Source: Mucilaginibacter sp. OK283
GTDB taxonomy: Bacteria > Bacteroidota > Bacteroidia > Sphingobacteriales > Sphingobacteriaceae
Direction of reading: 5' to 3'
Length of the DNA stretch: 64,000 nucleotides
Assembly: GCF_900110415.1 (NCBI RefSeq)
Contig: NZ_FODR01000012.1
Span: forward strand, 186,001 to 250,000
Shown here: positions 58,433-64,000 of the stretch, in pieces
How positions within the stretch are numbered: the stretch's first letter is position 1
Layout: each line of letters starts with the position of its first letter
Notes under the pieces: generated by a model
The model's input: the letters and a program-made list of their open reading frames with translations, nothing else
The model's database searches: none
What the model was told of the DNA's origin: nothing
Translations under genes and position numbers: made by a program

Positions 58433-59059
58433 TTACTTACTATCCGCATCTGATATCTGCTTGATCAGGCTGCCCCAGGCCAGGGGGTTAAGTAGCGGGT
58501 TGGGTGTAAGTGAATGCGTGTTGAGGATAGTGTTGTGCATTGATTGCGCGTTTGCCGATTGTATTTCCTGTGCATCCCTGGGCAAGGTATTATACAAGGC
58601 TGATAATGATGCCTTGCTGATGTTTTTACGCGCAATTTCGAGATCGTCATCAGCAAGTTTTATGGCCAAAAAATCTTTCTTAAACTCGTCTGTAGTAGCC
58701 CACGGAAATACGTGAAATGTAGGCAGGTTAATAATTTGCGGCTTAAGGTTTACCTGTAAAGTATAGCTTTTGGTATTCAGGTTTGATGGTATAACCACCA
58801 GTATTTGCCCGTAACCAACGCAGGTAAAGCGCAGGGTATCCTGCTCATGTGCCACAAATGAAAAATAGCCTTTATAATTACTTAAGTAAACCTGGTTATG
58901 AAAAGATGTATTGGTAATTGATACATAAGGCACAATAACATCCGTACTATCGGCATTATGTACTACGCCCGTAAATTGCACAAGTGGCCTGTCATCGTGT
59001 TTTTGTGCAAACGCCGCAACCGATGCAAACAATAAAAATATAATAACCAGGTACTTCAT
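58433..59059 (-). CDS. Secreted carboxypeptidase-regulatory-like domain protein
   Basis: About 208 residues with a signal peptide (MKYLVIIFLLFASVAAFAQ). A carboxypeptidase-D regulatory-like beta-sandwich follows (VQFTGVVHNADSTDVIVPYV, FSFVAHEQDTLRFTCVGY). The C-terminal half is helical and unrecognised. In Bacteroidetes the fold is typical of surface or periplasmic proteins. The first ATG (59071) differs by only four codons. Function unknown. Confidence 0.75.
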   Translation of the reverse strand: MKYLVIIFLLFASVAAFAQKHDDRPLVQFTGVVHNADSTDVIVPYVSITNTSFHNQVYLSNYKGYFSFVAHEQDTLRFTCVGYGQILVVIPSNLNTKSYTLQVNLKPQIINLPTFHVFPWATTDEFKKDFLAIKLADDDLEIARKNISKASLSALYNTLPRDAQEIQSANAQSMHNTILNTHSLTPNPLLNPLAWGSLIKQISDADSK

Positions 59060-59172
59060 ATACTTAAACACCTATTTGCTGTAGTTACCTTAATAACGCC
59101 AAATAGTTTCAAAAAGTTGCTCAAAAATAATTAATACAGTAAATTACAAACAGGATTTAACAATACTTAACA

Positions 59173-59451
59173 CTATCTTAAATTTTCTGGCAACACCGCA
59201 TTCGGATCATCAATGTCGGTAAGGTTTAATGCTTCAACACTGGTAATTTCGGGCACTGCTTTTTTTATGGCTTGCTCAATGCCGGCCTTAAGGGTCATGA
59301 TGCTCATAGGGCATGAACCACATGAACCCAATAATTTTAATTTAACAACACCCTCGGGCGTAATCTCTTCAACTGAAACATTCCCGCCATCAGCTTCCAG
59401 ATACGGACGAATGGTATCTAAAGCTGCTTCAACCTGACTTAATAAACTCAT
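59173..59451 (-). CDS. NifU C-terminal-domain protein
   Basis: The 92-residue iron-sulfur scaffold/carrier has the NifU/Nfu C-terminal domain with ADGGNVSVEEI and the cluster cysteines in LGSCGSCPMS (Cys44, Cys47). It hands clusters to target proteins. It lies 147 bases downstream of the Mrp/NBP35 gene on the same strand, so both are likely in Fe-S assembly. Confidence 0.9.
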   Translation of the reverse strand: MSLLSQVEAALDTIRPYLEADGGNVSVEEITPEGVVKLKLLGSCGSCPMSIMTLKAGIEQAIKKAVPEITSVEALNLTDIDDPNAVLPENLR

Positions 59452-59514
59452 TTTTACTAATTTATAACTAAAGTAAAGTTATCAATAATTTGCAATATAT
59501 TTTATACTTAAAGT

Positions 59515-59613
59515 GGTTAGTCCAAAGTCTTAAGATCTGAGTCAAAAAAGACCGTTTGCTACTTCTGACTTGGTACCTACGACTCAAGACTTAGAACTTT
59601 AGACTTCTGACTC
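59515..59613. repeat. AGTCTTAAGACT-type intergenic repeat
   Basis: GTCTTAAGATCTGAGTC on the left pairs partly with GACTCAAGACTTAG on the right. A related stretch is at 58317-58350. It covers the last codons of the Mrp gene. Confidence 0.45.
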
Positions 59614-60687
59614 AAGGCTCGCTTCAAATGCTTTCGCGTTTGATATAGCTACCTGCTGCGCTACGCGCTGGGCCATGTCAATAAAGGCTTTGGTCATTAC
59701 ACCATCAGCCTCCAAAATTGCCGGGGTACCTGCGTCGCCCGAGTCGCTGATGCTTTTTACCAGGGGGATCTCGCCTAAAAAGGGCACATCCAGTTGTTCA
59801 GCCAGTTTCTGCCCGCCGCCTTTGCCAAAAATATAATACTTGTTGTCTGGCAGTTCGGCCGGCGTAAAATACGACATGTTTTCAACCACGCCCAGTATCG
59901 GCACATTGATGGCCGGCATCATAAACATACCTACTCCTTTGCGGGCATCGGCCAAAGCCACGTTTTGCGGCGTAGTTACTATAACCGCCCCGGTAACCGG
60001 GAAGGTTTGCGTAATAGTAATATGGATATCGCCTGTGCCCGGGGGCAAATCTACCACCAGGTAATCCAGCTCGCCCCAATCGGCATCATTAAACAGTTGT
60101 TTTACAGCTGTTGATACCATTGGCCCGCGCCATGGAACCGGTTGGTTTGGATCGGTAAAAAAACCTATCGACAATAACTTTATGCCATATTTTTCAATCG
60201 GTTCAATGCGGGTTTTGCCGTCAACCGCGCTTGCCTGCGGGCGCGCACCTTCCAGCCCAAACATAATGGGTACAGATGGGCCGTAAATATCTGCATCAAT
60301 CAATCCCACCTTGGCGCCCGATTTTGCCAGGCCCAATGCCAGGTTAGCAGCAACGGTTGATTTACCAACGCCACCTTTACCCGATGCTACCGCGATGATA
60401 TTTTTAACACCCGGTACACCGGTGTTTTTCTGCGTGGTAACGCGCGATGTCATGTTAACATCTACCACAACATCTTTGCTGATAAAGTAGCTGATAGCAT
60501 TGCGGCAGGCATTTTCAATCATGGCCTTTAGCGGGCAGGCAGGCGTGGTTAATATAACCGAAAAGCTAAGCTTGTTGCCATCAATATGTATATCCTGTAT
60601 CATGTTGAGGGTAACCAGGTCTTTTTTCAGGTCTGGCTCTTCAACATTACCCAGTGCTTGTAAAACTTGTTCTTTAGTGATTATCAT
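59599..60687 (-). CDS. apbC: Mrp/NBP35-type iron-sulfur carrier ATPase
   Basis: The 362-residue protein has an N-terminal MIP18/DUF59 domain (1-85, with LTTPACPLKAMIENACR), then a deviant Walker A GKGGVGKS (103-110) and the GLIDADIYGPSVP switch. It loads or carries Fe-S clusters. The usual C-terminal CxxC pair in the ENMSYF loop is replaced by FTPAELPDNKYYIFG, so cluster binding may rely on other residues. Upstream of the NifU gene. Confidence 0.9.
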   Translation of the reverse strand: MIITKEQVLQALGNVEEPDLKKDLVTLNMIQDIHIDGNKLSFSVILTTPACPLKAMIENACRNAISYFISKDVVVDVNMTSRVTTQKNTGVPGVKNIIAVASGKGGVGKSTVAANLALGLAKSGAKVGLIDADIYGPSVPIMFGLEGARPQASAVDGKTRIEPIEKYGIKLLSIGFFTDPNQPVPWRGPMVSTAVKQLFNDADWGELDYLVVDLPPGTGDIHITITQTFPVTGAVIVTTPQNVALADARKGVGMFMMPAINVPILGVVENMSYFTPAELPDNKYYIFGKGGGQKLAEQLDVPFLGEIPLVKSISDSGDAGTPAILEADGVMTKAFIDMAQRVAQQVAISNAKAFEASLESEV

Positions 60688-60760
60688 AATATTATGGCAA
60701 ATTTATGAAAACGAGTGGTTGATTTGTGTTTAAGCAGGAAACAAATTACAGAAACAACCG

Positions 60761-60791
60761 TTTGCAGGGGATAAGAATTAGTTTAGTTTTG
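60761..60791 (+). promoter_or_regulatory. Promoter of the AsmA-GT51 gene
   Basis: TTTG (60761-60764), 19 bases, then TAGTTTTG (60784-60791), 13 bases before the ATG. Exact Bacteroidetes consensus. Confidence 0.6.
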
Positions 60792-60804
60792 GAAAAATTT
60801 ACTT

Positions 60805-63054
60805 ATGAAGCGCCTTAACCCTAAATATATACGCATAGCCGCATTTGTCCTTATCCCGCTGTTCCTCATATTGTTAATAGGCGGTTATATTGCCTATTCA
60901 AAACGCGAGGCCCTGCTCCAAAAAGCTATCGTCAAAGCTACTGCAAAAGCAAAGCACGATTATAATTTGGATGTAAAAATCGGCTCGGCCCATTTTACCG
61001 GCGCCGCAACAGTTTCTTTTTCGGATGTTACGATAGTGCCCGAGCAGCGTGACAGCCTGCTGCGCATCAAAAACTTTGTGGTGAGTGTTAAGCTGTTACC
61101 ACTTATAGTTGGTAACATTAAATTATCGGATGTTTTATTACAGGATGGCTTTATCAACCTCACGAATATTAAAGGGGTTAAAAACTTTGATTTTTTGTTT
61201 AAAAAGAAACGCGACACTACATCAACAACCAAGGCCGATCTATCAGTACTGGCCAACAACCTGGTTAACGAGGTGCTATATAAAATACCCGATAATCTTA
61301 CGTTGAGCAATTTTGTGGTAAGTTTTAAGGATGATAGCACACAATTAAAACTACTTGCAAAAACAGCGCAGATAAAAGATGGTAACCTTACTTCAACCAT
61401 TGATGTTGATAACGGCGAATCTACCTGGCATTTTATGGGTAAAATGCACCCATCTGATAAAAACATCGATATAAAACTTTATGCCGATGGCAAAAAGATA
61501 GAATTGCCCATTATACAGGAAAAACTTCACCTGAAAATAAATGCCGATACCATATCAACCAAATTAACCAAGGTTGAACATAGTGGGGGCGAAACCCGGA
61601 TTTACGGATCATGGGGGGTAAGTAACCTGCTCATCAATCATCCCGGCTTATCGCCCGGCGATATTGTTTTTCCTAAGGCATCCATTGATGCCAATTTGTT
61701 TGTGGGTAGTAATTACGTGTCTATTGATAGTTCGTCAACAATTCATATAAAAAACCTGGTAGCCAGGCCGTATGTAAAATACACGCTCAATCCAACCAAA
61801 ATATATGAGCTTAAAATGAATACCGACTGGCTTAATGCCACCGATGTTTTTGACTCCTTTCCACAGGGAATGTTTGATGCCCTGGATGGCATTAAGGTTG
61901 CCGGAAAGCTGAAATATAGCATGCATTTTTATATGGATGCAACTAAGATAGACGACCTGCAATTTGATTCTCGTTTGGATAAGGATGGCTTCCGGATAAT
62001 TAAATATGGCAAAACAGATCTGGGTAAGTTGAACAGCCCGTTTGTTTACACGCCTTACGAAAAAGGAAAGCCGCAGGCGCCGCACCTCATTGGCCCGGAC
62101 AACCCCGAATTTACACCGCTGGAACAAATAGCCCCCAATCTGCGCAACGCGGTTATGACTGCCGAAGATCCTTCATTTTATAACAACCATGGCTTTGTAG
62201 AAGAAGCGTTCCGCAAATCATTGGCAACCGATTTTAAAACCAAAAAGTTTAAACGCGGTGCCAGCGGTATATCTATGCAGCTGGTTAAAAACTCGTTTTT
62301 AAACCGCGATAAAAACCTGGTCCGCAAAATTGAGGAAATATTGATTGTTTGGATCATCGAAAACAACCGCATTATGACCAAAAACCGGATGTTGGAGGTT
62401 TACCTGAACATCATTGAATGGGGCCGCAACATATACGGTATTAATGAGGCATCGCATTTTTATTTTGGCAAATCGCCGTCAGAGCTTACCCTCGGCGAGA
62501 GTATTTACCTGGCCAGCATTGTTCCGTACCCTAAAGGGGGCTTATACGCGTTTCAGCCCGATGGCAGCCTGAGGCCCGGCTTGCATGGCTACTTTAACCT
62601 GATAGGCAAGTTGATGGCCGAAAAGGGCCTTACACCACGCGATACCAGCGCCTACGGATTTTATAACGTTAGGTTAAGGGAAGGTTTAAGGGAAAGAATT
62701 GCGCCTATTGATACCGCAAAAGCTGATAGCCTGATGAAACAGGGTGGAAACGATGACAATGAAACGTTACCCGTTATTGAAGAACCTGTAAAAAAGCCAA
62801 CCTTTTTTCAGCGCCTTTTTGGTAAAAAAGATAGCGTAGAGCAAAAGAAAGAACAGGTAGAAAAGCAAAAAGAAAAAACGGCCAAAGAAAAGCTTAAAGA
62901 GCAGATTGAAGCCCTTAAGCTGGATTATAAAAACCGGATTGATAATATTGATACAGCCGGCAAAACCCGGAAAGACATTCGCCAGGAAAAACGACGGCTT
63001 AAAAAAGAAGAAAGCGATAAAGAAGACGAACTGAAAGCTAAAGCCAATTTATAG
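60805..63054 (+). CDS. Peptidoglycan glycosyltransferase with AsmA-like N-terminus
   Basis: The protein is 749 residues. One membrane helix (11-32) leads into a ~400-residue extracytoplasmic AsmA-like region (KAKHDYNLDVKIGSAHF, FVVSVKLLPLIVGNIKLSDV). The GT51 domain runs from about 430 to 610 with the catalytic Glu454 in TAEDPSFYNNHG, GASGISMQLVKN and NIIEWGRNIYGI. There is no transpeptidase domain. The tail (about 660-749) is Lys/Glu-rich coiled coil. It polymerises lipid II, or works as an anchor-linked variant. Monocistronic. Confidence 0.87.
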   Translation: MKRLNPKYIRIAAFVLIPLFLILLIGGYIAYSKREALLQKAIVKATAKAKHDYNLDVKIGSAHFTGAATVSFSDVTIVPEQRDSLLRIKNFVVSVKLLPLIVGNIKLSDVLLQDGFINLTNIKGVKNFDFLFKKKRDTTSTTKADLSVLANNLVNEVLYKIPDNLTLSNFVVSFKDDSTQLKLLAKTAQIKDGNLTSTIDVDNGESTWHFMGKMHPSDKNIDIKLYADGKKIELPIIQEKLHLKINADTISTKLTKVEHSGGETRIYGSWGVSNLLINHPGLSPGDIVFPKASIDANLFVGSNYVSIDSSSTIHIKNLVARPYVKYTLNPTKIYELKMNTDWLNATDVFDSFPQGMFDALDGIKVAGKLKYSMHFYMDATKIDDLQFDSRLDKDGFRIIKYGKTDLGKLNSPFVYTPYEKGKPQAPHLIGPDNPEFTPLEQIAPNLRNAVMTAEDPSFYNNHGFVEEAFRKSLATDFKTKKFKRGASGISMQLVKNSFLNRDKNLVRKIEEILIVWIIENNRIMTKNRMLEVYLNIIEWGRNIYGINEASHFYFGKSPSELTLGESIYLASIVPYPKGGLYAFQPDGSLRPGLHGYFNLIGKLMAEKGLTPRDTSAYGFYNVRLREGLRERIAPIDTAKADSLMKQGGNDDNETLPVIEEPVKKPTFFQRLFGKKDSVEQKKEQVEKQKEKTAKEKLKEQIEALKLDYKNRIDNIDTAGKTRKDIRQEKRRLKKEESDKEDELKAKANL

Positions 63055-63091
63055 TTTACGGTGACATGACGAATTTAAATGTTTAAACATC

Positions 63092-63099
63092 TATTTTTG
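63092..63099 (+). promoter_or_regulatory. Candidate -7 element of the nitroreductase gene
   Basis: TATTTTTG matches TAnnTTTG, 23 bases before the ATG. No -33 TTTG at the expected place. Confidence 0.35.
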
Positions 63100-63122
63100 T
63101 CTCAACAAAATTAGAAATCGTC

Positions 63123-63752
63123 ATGTCACTAATAGATCAATTACAAAAAAGGGCCGCTGTAAAAAAATTCGACCCTTCTAAAAAAATAAACGCCGGGCAG
63201 TTAGATCAATTGCTAAGCGCCATACAACTGGCTCCATCGTCATATGGCCTACAATCATTCAAAGTGATTGTAGTTCAGGATGCCGAAACACGACAAAAGT
63301 TGCGTGCAGCAGGTTATAACCAACCTCAAATCACAGATTCATCGGCATTATTCGTTTTTGCCTCTCTAACTTCGTTGGACGAAGCTTTTGGCAAAAAATT
63401 TATCGACCTGGTTGCCGATATTCGTAGCGTAGAACGTGAAAGCCTTGCCGGGTACGAGCAAATGATTTTAGGCAGATTAAGCAGCCATACAGATGAGCAA
63501 AAATTAGCCTGGTCGCATAAGCAAACTTACATTGCTTTGGGTGTATTGGTATCCGAAGCTGCTGAATTAGGTATTGACGCAGCGCCAATGGAAGGTTTTG
63601 ATGCCGCCCAATTTGATGAGATACTGGGTTTAAAGGAATTAGGCTTAACCACCTCTGTTATTGCCGCCGTTGGCTACCGTGCCGACGATGACGTTTACAG
63701 CAAAATGCTTAAAGTGCGCAGGCCAAAAAGCGACCTGTTTATACATGTTTAA
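63123..63752 (+). CDS. Nitroreductase family NAD(P)H oxidoreductase
   Basis: The 209-residue flavoprotein of the NfsB-like group has KRAAVKKFDPSKK and LLSAIQLAPSSYGLQSFKV (FMN contact), then a lid region and AAELGIDAAPMEGFDAAQFDEIL, SVIAAVGYRADDD. It binds FMN and reduces quinones or nitro compounds. Followed by a hairpin. Single gene. Confidence 0.92.
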   Translation: MSLIDQLQKRAAVKKFDPSKKINAGQLDQLLSAIQLAPSSYGLQSFKVIVVQDAETRQKLRAAGYNQPQITDSSALFVFASLTSLDEAFGKKFIDLVADIRSVERESLAGYEQMILGRLSSHTDEQKLAWSHKQTYIALGVLVSEAAELGIDAAPMEGFDAAQFDEILGLKELGLTTSVIAAVGYRADDDVYSKMLKVRRPKSDLFIHV

Positions 63753-63788
63753 TTTTTTGTTCATGGTTCATAGATCATGGAGATAAAC

Positions 63789-63820
63789 AAACAGGCGATG
63801 GCAATATCTGTCGCCTGTTT
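63789..63820. terminator. Terminator after the nitroreductase gene
   Basis: Ten-base arms AAACAGGCGA (63789-63798) and TCGCCTGTTT (63811-63820) are perfect complements. Flanking TCATGGTTCA (63761-63770) and TGAACCATGA (63848-63857) add an outer inverted repeat. Confidence 0.65.
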
Positions 63821-63878
63821 ACTTATATATATTGCTAAATCAGACAATGAACCATGAGCTATAGCCCATGAACAAATA

Positions 63879-64000
63879 TTACTCACCCAAAGAACTCCTC
63901 CTGATAAACAATTTAGATTTTAAAACCACGTGCCGCTTGTGGTTTGATGCCGTTTTATGCTCCAGTGCTTCAAAAAGGAGGTTAGCAGCTTTGATCCCCA
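63879..64000 (-). CDS. LacI family regulator, C-terminal end (cut by window edge)
   Basis: On the minus strand the open frame from the window edge to the stop at 63879-63881 encodes 39 residues: GIKAANLLFEALEHKT, a short linker, then RHVVLKSKLFIRRSS. This matches the last helix and strand of LacI/GalR-type ligand-binding domains (AA-x-LL-x-L-E ... PRRVVLPPELVVRES). The DNA-binding part lies outside. Only the end is seen, so the ligand is unknown. Confidence 0.7.
   Translation of the reverse strand, partial: GIKAANLLFEALEHKTASNHKRHVVLKSKLFIRRSSLGE

Noticed and set aside
63868..64000. Plus-strand frame at the right edge starting MNKYYSPKELL
   Set aside because: The minus-strand frame over the same bases matches the LacI C-terminus, so the plus frame is a shadow.

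Overview
The window looks like chromosome of a Sphingobacteriaceae-type Bacteroidetes, most like Mucilaginibacter or Pedobacter. The grounds are TAnnTTTG-type promoters (several with TTTG 19 bases upstream), families such as DUF4397, TM2, GH43 and Bacteroidetes-style Crp regulators, gene orders such as rsfS-ftsH divergent from birA, and many palindromic intergenic repeats. This placement is inference from gene content, not a database match. No rRNA, tRNA, CRISPR array, integrase or transposase was seen.

Layout. 0-5 kb: end of an FtsX-like permease, a BNR-repeat lipoprotein-like protein, a PEBP-AraC-DinB operon and a DUF4397 lipoprotein. 5-18 kb: housekeeping and signalling genes (glnS, TM2 protein, a lone antitoxin-like gene, Nif3-like and zinc-ribbon genes, a radical SAM protein, a membrane protein/histidine kinase/response regulator set, LUD protein, ftsH, rsfS, birA). 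18-30 kb: a DsbD pair, pfkA, ku, and a cyanophycin cluster (synthetase divergent from cyanophycinase and isoaspartyl peptidase), a VOC protein, an M28 peptidase and a YtxH protein. 30.2-31.6 kb: about 1.4 kb with no credible gene, made of palindromic repeats.

31.6-40.1 kb is the accessory island. It starts with two small unknown genes and an HNH nuclease on the minus strand. A divergent AT-rich plus-strand array follows: Vsr endonuclease, m5C DNA methyltransferase, a 968-residue ATPase with a MutL/MORC-like GHKL domain at the N-terminus and a histidine-kinase-like HATPase at the C-terminus, a receiver-like protein, and an HNH nuclease. I read this as a restriction-modification-like defence system with a phosphorelay-like module built in. 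It is the best candidate for an under-described system. Its right edge is an array of about five 150-bp tandem repeats with no genes (40.33-41.08 kb).

41-64 kb: murF (carrying two in-frame repeat-like insertions), a monooxygenase-like protein, recQ, an M14 peptidase, a thioesterase, a serine hydrolase, a Crp regulator divergent from three GH43 glycosidases with a 37-bp palindrome between them, hpt, an M16 peptidase, def, a surface-type protein, NifU and Mrp/NBP35 proteins, an AsmA-GT51 transglycosylase, a nitroreductase, and the C-terminus of a LacI-type regulator at the right edge.
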